64,000 nucleotides of DNA from Alligator mississippiensis (lineage: Eukaryota; Chordata; Crocodylia; Alligatoridae), in NCBI RefSeq assembly GCF_030867095.1, contig NC_081825.1:50954501-51018500 (forward strand), given 5' to 3'. Positions within the stretch are counted from its first letter, which is position 1; each line of letters opens with the position of its first letter. Under the pieces are notes generated by a model. That model worked only from the letters and a program-made list of their open reading frames with translations. It made no database searches and had not been told where the DNA came from. Below, piece after piece: positions 1-12,960 of this stretch. A program made the translations under genes and the position numbers.

Positions 1-290
1 ATTTGTGACAATTGCTGGTGCTTTGTTGTGGTGTCTGAAGGAGGCTGTCATCATAAGAATGCTGACTTCAACTGCTGAAGAACCCTGCTTTTTCCATCCC
101 AAATTTTGACTTTTTACAAGTTGGTAATAAAGGATACTGTAGGAGGTTCATTACTGAGCATCTAACTTCCTGTGAAGGATGAGTGGGTGGGGCTGGAATG
201 CAGCATCAGTGTTTTTTGTCTTGAAAATAAAGACGACACAACACTTTTGTACACAAATGATTTTTTAAATAAATACACATTTTAAAAGAT
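1..290 (+). other. Possible 3' UTR end of a converging gene
   Basis: Plus-strand AATAAA motifs lie at 126-131, 226-231 and about 268-273, the last pair in AT-rich sequence preceded by a T-rich and GT-rich run. In human, UBE2K converges with PDS5A on the opposite strand, so its 3' UTR would be expected on this side. No UBE2K coding sequence is visible, so this is a guess from gene order. Confidence 0.2.
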
Positions 291-689
291 GTTGATTTTC
301 ACTGGGAATGCTTAACAATAAATGCATGTTTCCCTGAAACAGTTTTCATTTTATTTCTGGTAACATCTTCCTCAGAGACAGACTGGAAGGTAGTGTGCAG
401 TGTGAAAAGAGGAAAATGATGTTCAGGTAATTTTGTTGAGCTGCATCGAGGAAATGCAACTGTGAGCTAGATTTGAGTCAGTTAGGTCAGTGAAATCCAG
501 GTCAAAAGAAAGTGTGCTAGTGCAGCAGGGAGGACTTGATGTGATTGAGTCTGAAATACTGTAACGATATCAAAGTGTTAGGCTTTTCTGTAAGAATCAC
601 AACAAAAGATGAATCTGGTGTACAGTTTAAGCTATAATCAATTCTTTTCTGGAGGAATGACAAGCTGTCTACTTCCCAGGACCAAGTAT

Positions 690-708
690 AAAAAAAAAAA
701 AAAAAAAA
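690..708. repeat. A-tract, 19 bases
   Basis: An uninterrupted run of A. The surrounding sequence, about 290-2100, shows no gene and no repeat family that I recognise. Confidence 0.9.
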
Positions 709-2159
709 GCAATTGCTTCAACCTTCTACTGAATACAAGGATCTGATGGAGTTTAATGTTATGGTATATGGTTAACTTGTACAGCAAAATTGCAAATACC
801 CTGTTAAAGTAAGTTTCATATAAGAGTTCATCTACAGTGATATGAAAATGGAGCAAACCAGCCATGCAATCATAAAGCAATGAAGTCAGCATTTTCCCCT
901 TGAGTTTTCTGGTATCCAGTATATGAGAGGTAATCTATGAGAGTTGTATGTTGCAACTGGTTCTTTTCTCAGTTGTGTGTTATTTTATTTAAACATGTAC
1001 AATATGTGTCTGGAATGGATATGGTCATGTGACACTTACAAAATAGTGCAAAGCTTTGAGACTATAGTGCTCATTTGGTAAAACAATATTGCTAGGATCC
1101 AACTTTTGATATGTACTGTAGCTGTCTGAGCAGTATGCTAAAACTAATGAAAAGAGAGCATGTTCTTATAGCGTCCAATAATATCATTCATGTATTGAAC
1201 AAACATCAGATTGGAAGTGGATGTTGAGTTTATCTCTTACTAACCATGTGGCAGTTCACTTTTTCTGCCAAGGTAAAGTGTGCGCGCACACGCAACAGTG
1301 AGTTGTTAACCTATCTGCTGTCTTTTATTCAAAGCTGTACTCCCAGAGATGTAATATTTTGCAGAATGTAACTTTCAGAAGCTACCTTTTAAAATGACCA
1401 ATGTACCCAAATCCAGGGGCTTAAACTAATCAAAAATTAGGTTTTTGAGTATAGACCAGTAGGTATACTTGCAGTGTCAAAGAAGGTTGTGCTGCTTTGT
1501 TTGCTTAAATTGTCAGTTTCTGTTTAAATATTTGGATTGAGTGGATGGATTGTAGGTCAAGCCTACTGCCATGAAGCAGGACCTTGGTGCTATTAACTTC
1601 CAGAGCAGCTGAAATAAGGTGCAGCTTCATGTCCTCTTTGGTGTCTAGGAACTGAGGAGAGTGTTCAGCAATGTAAGGTTCTGGAGTGCCCAGATCCCCA
1701 CCCAAGGGTAACTGCCAGTCTACAGTCATTGCTGTAGACAATTGTCAATCAAAATCTATCAAATGCTCTTGGGCGATGTACTATCATATGCTGGTTCTAT
1801 AAAATGGGTAAGGCAAGAAGAGAGATGTAGGGAGGCATGGACTATCCCCCCATTGTTGCCAACTGCACAGATCAAAGGTTGCTTTGCTTTGCCATTTCCT
1901 GGAGTACGACACCTCTGTAGGAATGAAACACTAGAAGGGTAAGACCAAGCTGCACTGCAGAGAACCAAGCTCCATGGCAGCATAGCTAGAAACAGTCGGC
2001 TCTATCCTGTGCCACCAACAGAAGGATGGTTGGAGTTCAGTGTGGTTAGAGATCTCTGCTCTTGGACCAGGAAACAGCATCTGAAATTTTAAGGGAGAAA
2101 GAGGCAATGATCTTAGATTTGGGCTTTGGTCAGCATTAAGGACCATTTAAAAGTTCTGC

Positions 2160-4060
2160 ATAGAACATAACCCTGGCTCAAATAATTACAAGCTGATAAG
2201 TGAAGGCAACTGAGATCAGAGACCTGAACGTGGAGGAGACCTGGAGTCTATTAAAGGTACCGTCAAGGATTTCTTGGGGTGACTTATTGGACCAATAGTA
2301 TAGTTGGGATAGAGGTAGACACAGTATAGTTAGAAATTTACTTGCAGTACCAGGGGAAAAAAAACATCTAGAAAAGAAAGGGCAAACTGGCTGAATAGCC
2401 ACTTCAAACGGTTATTAGGAGTAAGCAGAGCATCTCAGGAATGGAAAGTGGTATTGACCAATAAAGAAAACCATGTCTCAAAAGTTAGAAAGTGTAGTCA
2501 AGTTAAAACTTGCAAAAGACTTTGAAGCAAGTATCCCTAAAAAAGGCAAGGCATCATAACATCAGGATGCAAGACTAAAATATAAACTAGGCCTGGCATA
2601 TCCATTAATGAGTATTTTTGCCTTGGTTTCCTACAACGATGATGAACTTAGGGCAACAGCAGGATGGACAATGGCAGGGAGGGCATGAGAATTGTCACGT
2701 CTGAGATCCAAGCAAAAATCAAGGTTTTTAATGTATTCAAGTGAAGGGGCGAACTAGATAATCTCCTTCCAAGAATTCTGAACAAGCTGATGCTATGTGA
2801 ATGGAGAATACCAAATGTACTAGTATTTAAGAAAGTTGGAACAGGGCTTCCAGGTGGCTTACAGGCCTGGTATTCTGACCTCAGTAGTATAAGAAGCTTT
2901 CAGTTTTGTTTTTTTTTTTTTTTAAATCTGTCAACGCACGAAGGTGAGAGAAAAAAGCAATAAAGTAAAATGTGGGTTTACCTAACCTTATAGCTTTCTT
3001 TGTTTATTTCTTAGACTGAGGAAGTGTAATTGATTGTCTATCTAGACTTCTATAAAGCATTTAATATGGCACCATGTGGGAAATTATTGGTTAAAATGGA
3101 GATCAGTACAAAAATGTACACTCTGAACAACAAACTGAAAATGGAGATGAAAATAGGTGTTGAAAGCATAACTAGTAGTTGAGTGAGATAACTAGTGGGC
3201 TTTCCCAGGCATTGACTTTGGGATAAATCATACCAAATATTTGGTAAGTTTGTTAACTGTGAATTGTTATTGCACAGTAAGTAGTAGTTAAACTTGCTGA
3301 TGATGACCATCTTGAGGGGCATCACCAATACGAAGGCTAAATCGAATATCCTACAGAAATAAGTAGATGAGGATGAGAACTGAGGTGAAATTTAATAATA
3401 CAAATGCAAATACAAGTCTGCAAGGGCATGAAACAAATTCCTGCTGTAAGTTCAAAGTTTAGCAGTGAAAATAACAGATGAAAGACAAATATGATGGACA
3501 ATCACAAGGTGACAGTGAGCCACCAGTGTGTAAAGGTGAAAAAGAGCTGCATGAAATTCTAAAACAGATCAAGAGAGCTCCTCCCCTAGCCAAGGGAGAA
3601 ATAATACCAGTGTACAATTAGCAGGTGAGACCAGTTAATATTGTGTGTTGTTCTGGTCACCTGTGTTCAAAGAAATTAATTCAAACTGCAACAGGTGCAT
3701 TGAAGGTTACCAGGCTCCCCATCCGCTGGATTGTTGTAATCTTATGAGAGAAGACTAAAAAATGTTTATCTTGGTAAAACAGATTACTATATGCAGCGCA
3801 GCAACACAAAGGCTATTTAAACCAAAGTGAAATGCTGGCACAAGAACAGTGATCAGGAAGAAATTTAGGCTGTAAATTTGAGGATTATTGATCATCAGAG
3901 GAATGAAGTTCTGGAACAGCCTTTCAGTAGCGACAGCAGGGGCAATGGGTTTTGAGAGAGTATTTTAATAAATGCAATATCAGGGGACTAGACTTCAACC
4001 TGAAGTTCCCTTATTGATTTAAGTGTCTAAATTAGAAGTGTCAGATGAGAGATCTTTGAT
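2160..4060 (+). mobile_element. Ancient CR1/L3-like LINE fragment
   Basis: The plus strand holds decayed reverse-transcriptase landmarks in the right order and at roughly the right spacing. PNVLVFKK at about 2812 resembles [24 protein letters not shown] at 3033-3074 matches the YLDFRKAFDT block; KLADDDHLEG at 3290-3319 matches FADDT; and a segment near 3910 (AGGAATGAAGTTCTGGAACA) matches the RFWNSLP end of CR1 proteins. Stops and indels are abundant, so this is far older than the CR1 copies beside it. Start and end are approximate. Confidence 0.65.
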
Positions 4061-4269
4061 CTGCCCATGGATGTGATGGACTACTACTATATGTTAAGAT
4101 AAAAGTTTTGTTTAAAGTGAAGCTTTGTCCTACCACTAGATCTAAAATTTACATTCACTCCCTTTGTTTTTGGAAAAAAACTTGGAAAGTGGTGTGGTTT
4201 CCTTTCATGGCAATGTGTTAATGATGTTGGAATAAAATATTGTTGAAATAAAATATAAAGTTACAAGTA

Positions 4270-5414
4270 GTACACCTGCAGCCGTTTGTCTGGAAAGTAG
4301 ATATGGAGCCCTAGCATCAGAGGGCAAGGAGCATGTTCTATTGGTGGAGGTGGACAGGTCAGGCCTCCTTAAGGTGGGAAGGATCAAGATGACCACCACT
4401 AAGAAGAAGCAGCATGAATGCACAGAGCTTGGGAAACAAGCAGAAGGAATTAGAAGTCCTTGCACAGTCAAGGAATTATGATATAATTGGAATAACAGAC
4501 TTGGTGGGAGCTCATATGACTGGAGCACTGTCATGGATGGATACAAACTTCAGGAAGGACAGGCAGGGAAGAAGAGGAGGAGTTGCTCTGTATGTAAAAG
4601 AGCTGTATGATTGCTCAGCGCTCCGATATAAAACTGGAGATAAGTCTCTTGAAGGTCTCTGGGTTAAGGTCAGAGGGGAGGCCAACAAGGGTGATCTTGT
4701 GGTGGGGATCTGCTATAGACCACCAGAACAGAAGGATGCGGTGGATGAGGCGCTCTTCAAATAGCTAGTGGAAGTTTCCCAATCACAGGCTCTGGTTCTC
4801 ATGGAGGAGTTCAATTATGCTGACATCCGCTGGGAGTGCAATACAGGAGTGCACAGGCAATCAGAGTGCTGGGGACAACTTTGTGCAAGTGCTGGAGTGG
4901 CCAACTAGAGGCCATGCTATTTTTGACCTGCTGCTCACAAACGGAATAAATTGTGGGGAATGTACCAGTAGATGGTAACTTGGGCAGCATGAACTATGAG
5001 ATGATTGAGTTCAGGATCCTAAGGAAGGGAAGGATGGAGAGCTTCAGAGTAAGGACCCTGAACTTCAGAAAAGCAGATTTTTTTACTTGCTCAGGGAACC
5101 CATGGGTAGGATCCCCTGGGACCCAGTCTGAGGGGGAGAGGAGTCCAGGAGAGCTGGTTGTACTTTAAAGAAGCCTTGCTGAGAGTGCAGGAACAAACTA
5201 TCCTGATGCACAGGAAGACTAGCAAATATAGCAGAAGACCAGTTTGGCTTATCAGGGAACACTTTACTAAACTAAATCACAAAAAGGAAGTTTTATATGA
5301 AGTGGACACTTGTACAAACAGCTAGGGAGCTGTATAAGAATATTGCTCAGGCATGCAGGGATGAAGTCAGGAAGGCCAAAGCACAACTGGAGTCGCAGCT
5401 AGCAAAGGATGTTA
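4270..5414 (+). mobile_element. CR1 LINE fragment, endonuclease part
   Basis: An open frame at 4414-4764 encodes NAQSLGNKQKELEVLAQSRN, then YDIIGIT, GGVALYVKELYD and VVGICYRPPEQ, the N-terminal apurinic-type endonuclease of CR1 ORF2. Similarity continues in broken frames to about 5414, with LLLTN and YEMIEFRI. The catalytic ETWW block is changed to DLVGAH and several stops are present, so it is inactive. It stops exactly where the minus-strand CR1 begins, suggesting an insertion at that point. Confidence 0.85.
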
Positions 5415-8240
5415 ATTCATAGATTCATAGATGTTAGGGTTGGAAGGGACCTCAATAGATCATGGAGTCTGACCCCCTGCATAAGCAGGAAAGAGTGCTG
5501 GGTCTAGATGACCCCAGCTAGATGCTCATCTAACCTCCTCTTGAAGACCCCCAGGGTAGGGGAGAGCACCACCTCCCTTGGGAGCCCGTTCCAGACCTTG
5601 GCCACTCGAACTGTGAAGAAGTTCTTCCTAATGTCCAATCTAAATCTGCTCTCTGCTAGCTTCTGGCCATTGTTTCTTGTAACCCCCGGGGGCGCCTTGG
5701 TGAATAAATACTCACCAATTCCCTTCTGTGCCCCCGTGATGACCTTGTGGCTGCCTATAAGTTCGCCTCTCAACCTTCTCTTGCGGAGGCTGAAAAGGTC
5801 CAGTTTCTCTAGTCTCTCCTCATAGGACTTGGCCTGCAGGCCCTTGAACATACAAGTTGCCCTTCTCTGGACCCTCTCCAGGTTATCTGCATCCTTCTTG
5901 AAGTGTGGCGCCCAGAATTGCACGCAGTACTCCAACTGCGGTCTGACCAGCACCCGATAGAGGGGAAGTATCACCTCCTTGGACCTATCTGTCATGCATC
6001 TGCTGATGCACGATAAAGTGCCATTGGCTTTTCTGATGGCTTCGTCACACTGCTGACTCATGTTCATCTTGGAGTCCACTAGGACTCCAAGATCCCTTTC
6101 TGCTTCCGTTCCACCCAGCAGGTCATTCCCTAGGCTGTAGGTGTGCTGGACATTTTTCCTCCCTAGGTGCAGCACTTTGCATTTCTCCTTGTTGAACTGC
6201 ATTCTGTTGTTTTCTGTCCACTTGTCCAACCTGTCCAGATCTGCTTGTAGATGTTCCCTGCTCTCCGGTGTGTCCACTTCTCCCCATAGCTTTGTGTCAT
6301 CTGCAAACTTGGACAGAGTACATTTTGCTCCCTCGTCCAAGTCACTGATGAAGACATTAAAGAGTATCGGTCCAAGGACCGAGCCCTGCGAGACCCCGCT
6401 GCCCACACCCTTCCAGGTCGATACCGACCCATCCACTACGACTCTCTGGGTGCGACCCTCCAGCCAATTCGGCACCCACCGGACTGTGTAGTCATCCAAG
6501 TCACAGCCTCTTAACTTGTTCACCAGTATGGGGTGGGATACCGTATCGAAGGCCTTCCTGAAGTCTAAGTATACGACATCAACCCCTACTCCTGCGTCCA
6601 GGCGTTTTGTAACCTTGTCATAAAAAGAGACTAGATTGGTCAGGCATGATCTACCTGCCACGAACCCGTGCTGGTTTCCCCTCAGCATAATTTGTCCTGC
6701 CGGGCTCTCGCAAATGTGAGCTTTGATAATTTTTTCAAAGACTTTGCCTAGGATGGAGGTGAGACTGACTGGCCTATAGTTGCCTAGGTCCTCCTTCCTC
6801 CCCTTCTTGAAAATGGGGACCATATTGGCCCTTTTCCAGTCCTCCAGGACCTGGCCTGTGCACCACGAGCATTCAAATATTACTGCCAGTGGCTCTGCAA
6901 TGACATCGGCCAGTGCCTTCAGTACCCTCGGATGGAGCTCATCCGGGCCTGCCGACTTAAAGGCATCCAGTTCCTCTGCACCATCTCAGGGTCTACGCAT
7001 GGTAGTCTGGCGCCTTGCCGCTGCCTCTCTACAATCCCAGTGAGAGACTTGTCTTGCCCCTCTCTTAGGAACACTGAGGCAAAGAACTCGTTGAGGAGTT
7101 CAGCCTTGTCCCCCCTGTCTGTCACCAATTGCTTCTGCCCATTTAGTAAGGGTCCTATTCCTCCCTGGGCCTTCCTTTTACTCCCTATATATCTAAAAAA
7201 CAATGTTTTGTTATCCTTTACTTGGGATGCCATCCTCAGCTCCATGGTAGCTTTGGCCCATCTAACTGCCTCCCTACAAGCACGAGCAGAGGAGGTATAC
7301 TTCTCTTTGGTAATCTCTCCCTGTTTCCACTTTTTATGTGCTCCCCTTTTGGCCCGTAGGCTGCCCTGGATTTCTCTGGTCAGCCAAGGAAGCCTCCTGG
7401 CCCCTTTCCCTCTTTTTCCTCGCATCGGGATCGTCTCCCTCTGTGACCGAAGGATCATTTCTTTAAGGCACAGCCACCCTTCCTGGGCTCCCATCTCTTC
7501 AAAACTCCTACTCTGCAGTGTGTCCTTGACTAATCGCCTGAGTTCATTGAAATCAGCTTTCCTAAAGTCTAGCACTTTCACCCTACTAGTTACCCTACCC
7601 ACTCGACATCTTATACTGAATTCTATTATTTGGTGATCACTGTCCCCCAGCTGACTATCAATCTGTAGGTCCCCTACCATGTCATCCCCCCAATACCAGG
7701 TCCAGTAAGGCATTCCCCCTAGTGGGACCATGTGCCTCCTGCATCAGGTGGAGGTCATGTACGCAGGATAGGAATGTGCGTGAGTGGTGGGACTTTGCTG
7801 TCTGCATCTCCCAGCAGATGTCTGGGTAGTTTAGGTCCCCCATGACTACTGCCTCCTTAGTTTTTATGGCCTCTGAGAGCTGCCTCAGGAGCCCTGAGTC
7901 TAGTTCTTCCCCTTGGTGTGGGGGTCTGTAGCAAACCCCTACCACCAAATCCCTTTCTCCTTGCCCCCCATGTAACTTAACCCACAATCCTTCTACTTTC
8001 TCCTCCTTCAATTCTGTCTTGATGAGGGTTGATGTATATTGCTCATTGACATAGAGTGTAACCCCTCCCCCTTTCTTCCCCACCCTGTCCTTTCTGTATA
8101 GCCTATAACCCTCAACATGTACCGCCCAGTCGTGGGACGAATCCCACCAGGTTTCAGATAGCCCTACTAAGTCGTAGTCGTAGTTCAATAACTTCTCACT
8201 GAGGCTTCTGGCAACACGGCAGCTTTCTCTACAGCCTCTA
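5415..8240 (-). mobile_element. CR1 LINE, long copy with ORF2
   Basis: Reading the minus strand, 7682-8188 encodes the endonuclease (LSETWWDSSHDW, GGGVTLYV, MGDLNYPDICW), 6919-7731 the linker (GDSDHQIIEF), and 5504-6823 an unbroken 439-residue reverse transcriptase with [43 protein letters not shown] and FADDTKLWG, ending LDEHLAGVI. The 3' tail at 5415-5430 has the 8-base ATTCATAG repeat typical of CR1. ORF2 is broken into at least three frames, and ORF1 is missing by 5' truncation. The 3' end closely matches two other CR1 copies here, so it is one of the youngest families in the window. Confidence 0.92.
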
Positions 8241-8989
8241 GAATAATACTTCTGGCAAAGCAGGGCAACTTGAACTTCTTTGGTTCACTGGTTGCAATGC
8301 TCAATGAGAGATGTGATAGAAGAGCCTAAGTGGGCTGAATTCTAGCTTGCAGTTATGGGGGGTGAGTACTGGAGCAGGGGAGGACACAGTGAGCACACTT
8401 TGCTGTAAATAGTTCCTGTGGATAGCTTCAGAAACAGGATACCCGTATGCCCTTTTCACCCCAGAGGTGCTGGCAATCTGGGTCTGGCAGTAGGGCCTTG
8501 AAACTGCTCCCTGCTTGGTTCTCTAGGACCCTGTTTCATTGTAGAGGGTGAGTATTGTCCCCAAGTTAATACTACAGTTTTGTAAATGAGTTGTTGCAAA
8601 TGTGACTGCCTCGGCCTACGGAGGATGGGGGAGGCTGTGATGGGGCTGAGAGAGAAAAAGTCTCCGGGGTGACAAAGTGGAATCCATGAAAAGATGGAGG
8701 GAACTGGAATGGCCCAGTAAAGACTGTGGAGCAGAGCTGTGCTGTGCTATTTGGGATGTTAGCACCTTGACGCCCCATTGAAGAAGAAAACACCCCCTTC
8801 CTGGGAGGTGACCAAAAAGGACCTCTGAGGCAGGGAACTATGAAGGAAGCCAGGGACTGAGAAGAGCCAAGTCTCAAAGTCTTCAGATTGTCCTCTCAGG
8901 CAAGGGAGACCTTCTTCCTAGGGAGTCCTGAGGCAGTGTTGGTCTCGTGACACAGACACATCTGGGAAAGGGAGGAATTCCCTCAGCTC
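8241..8989. other. Unassigned spacer between CR1 copies
   Basis: About 750 bases with balanced composition between two CR1 pieces. I see no coding similarity, tandem repeat or inverted repeat. It may be an unrecognised CR1 UTR or an older repeat. Confidence 0.5.
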
Positions 8990-10745
8990 TTCTCAGTAGT
9001 TGAGCCCCTGCAAGACGCAAATGGTAATCTTGTGGCTATGCCAGACAAGAAAGCTGATATTTTTAAGTTTCTTTGCCTCTGTTTTCTTGAACAGGGACTG
9101 GGATATCCCACCTACCAGAGGTAGGGACAATCTCGGGGATAGCTCTGTCAGGCCTTCAGTCAGTGCAGATGGAGTTAAGGATCATCTGGAAGGGCTAGAC
9201 ATTTTTAAATCTACAGGTCCAGATGCCCTCCACCCAAGGGTGTTGAGGGAGCTGGCAGGGGTCATTGCGGAGCCCTTGGCCTGGCTGTCTGAGCATTCGT
9301 GGTCATCTGGCCAGGTGCCAGGGGATTGGAAACTGGCTAATGTGGTCCCAATTTTCAAGAAGGGGAGGAAGGATGACCCAAGTAACTATAGGCCTGTAAG
9401 CCTCACCTCAGTGCTCGGGAAGATCTTGGAGAGAATCATCAAGGAGCACATCTGTGGGGGGCCAGCAGGGGAGATCATGCTCAGGGGCAATCAACATGGG
9501 TTCATCAAAGGCCAGTCCTGCCAGACCAACCTGATTGCCTTTTACGACCAAGTAACTAAATCCTTGGATGATGGTGTCGCTGTGGACGTAGTCTTTCTAG
9601 ACTTTAAGAAGGCCTTTGACACTGTCTCTTACCCCATTCTCATAAATAAATTAAGCGACTGTGGCATTGATGCATGCACAGTTGGATGGGTAAAAAATTG
9701 GCTGATGGGGCACACCCAGAGAGTAGTGGTGGACGGGTTGTACTCAAACTGGCAAGATGTGAGCAGTGGGGTACCCCAGGGCTCGGTCCTCGGGCCCGCA
9801 CTGTTTAACATCTTCATCAGCGACTTGGATGAGGGGGTGGAAAGCACGCTGTTCAAGTTTGCTGATGACACTAAGATGTGGGGCAAGGTGGATACACTTG
9901 AAGGGAGAGAGGCTGCAACTAGATTTAGACAGACTACAAAAGTGGGCAGATGAGAACAGGATGGGATTCAATGTAGACAAATGCAGGGTGCTGCGCCTTG
10001 GGAGGAGGAATCCACAGCATACATACAGGCTGGGGAGTAACCCTTTGAAAGCACAGAGGTGGAAAGGGATCTTGGAGTCATTATAGACTCCAAGATGAAC
10101 ATGAGCTGCCAATGCCAGACCACAGCCAGCAAGGCCAGCCATACCTTGTCATGCATCCAAAGGTGCATCTCAAGCCGGTCCAGAGAGGTAATACTCCCCA
10201 CTCTATGCGACTTTGGTCAGGCCGCAGTTGGAGTACTGCATCCAGTACTGGGCGCCGCACTTCAAAAGGGATGTGGCTAGCCTGGATAGGGTTCGGAGGA
10301 GGGCCACCCACTTGGTGAGAGGGCAGCAGGACAGGCCCTACGAGAAGAGACTGGGGGACCTGGACCTGTTCAGTCTCGGCAAGAGGAGGCTGAGCAGGGA
10401 CCTAGTGGCTGCCTACAAACTCATCAGGGGAGATCAACAGCAAATAGGCAGAGCCCTTTTCTCCCCAGCACCACCTGGGGTGACAAGGAACAATGGTAAT
10501 AAGATGATGGAGAATAGGTTTAGGTTAGAGATCAGAAGGCAATATTTTACAGTTAGGGTGGCCAAAATCTGGAACTGACTTCCCAGGGAAGTGGTCCTCG
10601 CCCCTTCCTTGGGCAAATTCAAGAGGAGGTTGGACAACCACCTGTCTGGGGTCTTGTGAACCCAGCATTCATTCCTGCCTGTGGCAGGGGGTCAGGCTAG
10701 ATGATTTGTTCGGGTCCCTCCTGACCCTAGCTACTTGTGAAACTA
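8990..10745 (+). mobile_element. CR1 LINE, reverse-transcriptase part
   Basis: The frame at 9000-9953 encodes [16 protein letters not shown], then [52 protein letters not shown] and [12 protein letters not shown]. It continues through frame changes at 9885-10578 with RRNPQHTYRLGSNP, RPQLEYCIQYWAPHFKRD and KRRLSRDLVAAYK. The 3' tail ends about 10735 in GACCCTAGCTACTTGTGAA. The endonuclease is absent. At least three frameshifts break it. Its residues differ from the 5415-8240 copy, indicating another CR1 subfamily. Confidence 0.9.
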
Positions 10746-12220
10746 TTAAATTAGTTCCAACTGGGGTTTCTGGAGACGCAGCAGCTTTGTCTAGTCTAGT
10801 CTAGTCTAGACTGCCACCTGAGGCAAAGTGCAAAAAGCATTCAGTGCAAGGATATAATAATAATAATAATGTGAATTTTTGCCCAGCAGCCTAACTTCCC
10901 ATAAGGCCATGTTCCAAGCTTCTGGGCAGTTCCTCTGTATTGTGTCCACACAGTCCTGTGCAGTGCACATTTAGAGTAACTTTCCTAGGCATACCCAAGC
11001 TGATATGCTGTAGCAGTCTATCCCTGCCTGACTAACAGACAAGTTTAGCCTAATATAGGGACAGGACAAATCCATGCATCTGAAACACTGTCTGTGCTGA
11101 GACTTGAAGTAATGACCATGACCCAAATGAGGAAGCAAAAGCAGGAAGGAGACTTTTGAACTTGGAGTGCCCTTGAGAGAGGTGAGAAGTTTAAATCTTT
11201 GTTCAAAGTGCAGCATCTGATTGCAAAAGGTAGACCCTTCCCCAAGAAGGGAGATGGAAGACTGTCTGAGTTAAGACTTCCCTGTCTCCAAAATGATCTC
11301 TCTCTCGAGATATCAAACTTGAGGGGGGGGGGGGGGGGGAAAAGAATGCAGCCACTGGGAGTGGATGACTAAAAACCTGTACACTATTCAGTCCCAGACA
11401 GGGGCTTGCATCTGCTGCTGACAGAAAAGGGTTTTACAAAACACTTTGGCAAAGTCTAGAGGATGATAGACTGCAAAGAGAGTTGCCCCCTGCCCCCCCA
11501 TGTTAGAATGAAAGGGAGAATAGTACAAAACTTGCAGAAAGATTAGAAATATGTACAGTTTCTCTACCCCTATAGCAAAAAAAGCTAGGTAAGAGCTGGG
11601 AAAGACACCTGTTCTGCAGTGACGGAGAGCTAAAATAGCTTACGGAATAATACTAGCTTCCTTATTCAACTTAGATCCCTTATTTGCTGGTGAAGAACTA
11701 TTTTACCGTTCATTTCACAGCCAAAATTCTTTTAAGTAGAGCCAGCACCAGAGGGAATACATGTAGGGAGAATTAGGTCATACATGGTGGAAGTTGAGGG
11801 AGGAGTTATTTTAGAGCTCAAGGGACTCTGGCTCCTCTGCTGCATAGCCTGCCTGACAGCATCTTACCTAACCAGACCCCCTCTCTGCAACCTGTGAACT
11901 GTGCGATATGTGCCACCACAGCCTTCCCATGGTAAATCGCGGCCTGCTCTATGTGCATTTGGAAGCAGCTGCTTCTCTAGCTTGTGTTTCTATGGCCTGA
12001 GCCAATCTGTGTCCTGAACACAATCATGGCTTACAGCTCACTCACATTCACGAGTCCTGCTTCTTCCTTACGTTCCTAAACATACTTTTGGGGGAGCAGC
12101 ACATTTCCTATGAACTGAATATATTCTTGGTTCACTACAAAGCAAAGACAGAGAAGATATAGAGATACAATCTGTAGAGTAAAAAAGTTAGTTTGGAATT
12201 TTCTCTAGGTTTACAGGACA
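10746..12220. other. Intergenic stretch, simple repeats only
   Basis: I see no gene. There are four copies of TCTAG in tandem near 10793-10811, an AAT triplet run near 10854-10870, and a run of 17 G at 11323-11339. The rest is unassigned. Confidence 0.6.
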
Positions 12221-12540
12221 AACTTGTACCAGGGTTAGTCTTGTGGCTGATCATGATGGTCCATGATACACAAGAAGCAAAAGTTTATTGGTGATATCTT
12301 TTATTAGATCAACTATGCAGTTGGGAGAGATGTTAGACAGGCTTGTCCTTCTTTACAGTCCAGTCCTCTACAGTTGCAAGGGAGGCTGTATACACACATT
12401 CAGAATGGTCTAGGAGAATTCTGCTGGGTTTGTTTTCCTGGTAGAAAAACTTACCCAGAGATGCTTGACAGCCATTTGAATGCTGAGCCCCTGAAGAAGA
12501 GCAGAGAGCTTGTAAATGAAACTTTCTTGAGACTGATTTA
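12221..12540. repeat. Probable old interspersed repeat, family not named
   Basis: The segment GGTGATATCTTTTATTAGAT near 12290 and CCTGAAGAAGAGCAGAGAGC near 12490 resemble the two halves of a dispersed tetrapod repeat whose consensus I recall as containing TTTTATTGGACCAACTA and CCTGAAGAAGGG. I cannot name it with confidence. Confidence 0.35.
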
Positions 12541-12689
12541 AGCTTGGTTATTCCTGGGTTATTTTTCTCCTGAATCAGCCATTTTTGCTCTGGGAGAAAA
12601 ATCCTGAAATCTGTATACGCCCAGTTGTTCCTGGGAGACCAGTCACCCTTCCCGGAGAAACTGAATGTCTGTATGTGGCCTGTGTCATA

Positions 12690-12960
12690 GAATCCCATGC
12701 ACAAACTTTTCAAGCTGCATTTTAGAATAAGGTAAACTTTTCTTGCTTTTGTTGGCAGGCTGTTCCAGAACCTCATTCCTCTGATGATTAGAAACTTCCT
12801 AAATGCCACTCTAAGTTTATTCATGCCATTTTTTCCACATTTGTTTGTGTACCAGTATTATCCTTCATCTTCAAAAGTTTTACCTCATCTGCACACATGG
12901 ATAGATGTTTATAGGTTTCCATCAGAGGTTACAGCAGACAGTTGAAGATTTCACTGGAGA
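12690..12960 (-). mobile_element. Old CR1-like 3' fragment
   Basis: The minus-strand translation includes MRFWNSLPTKARK, the conserved C-terminal RFWNxLP block of CR1/L3 ORF2, followed by diverged 3' sequence. No complete frame or tail repeat is seen. Confidence 0.55.

Noticed and set aside
6932-7636. A 234-residue plus-strand frame
   Set aside because: It is the antisense shadow of the minus-strand CR1 ORF2.
9000-9953. A 317-residue frame considered as a host gene
   Set aside because: Its [15 protein letters not shown] and FADDT blocks identify CR1 reverse transcriptase.
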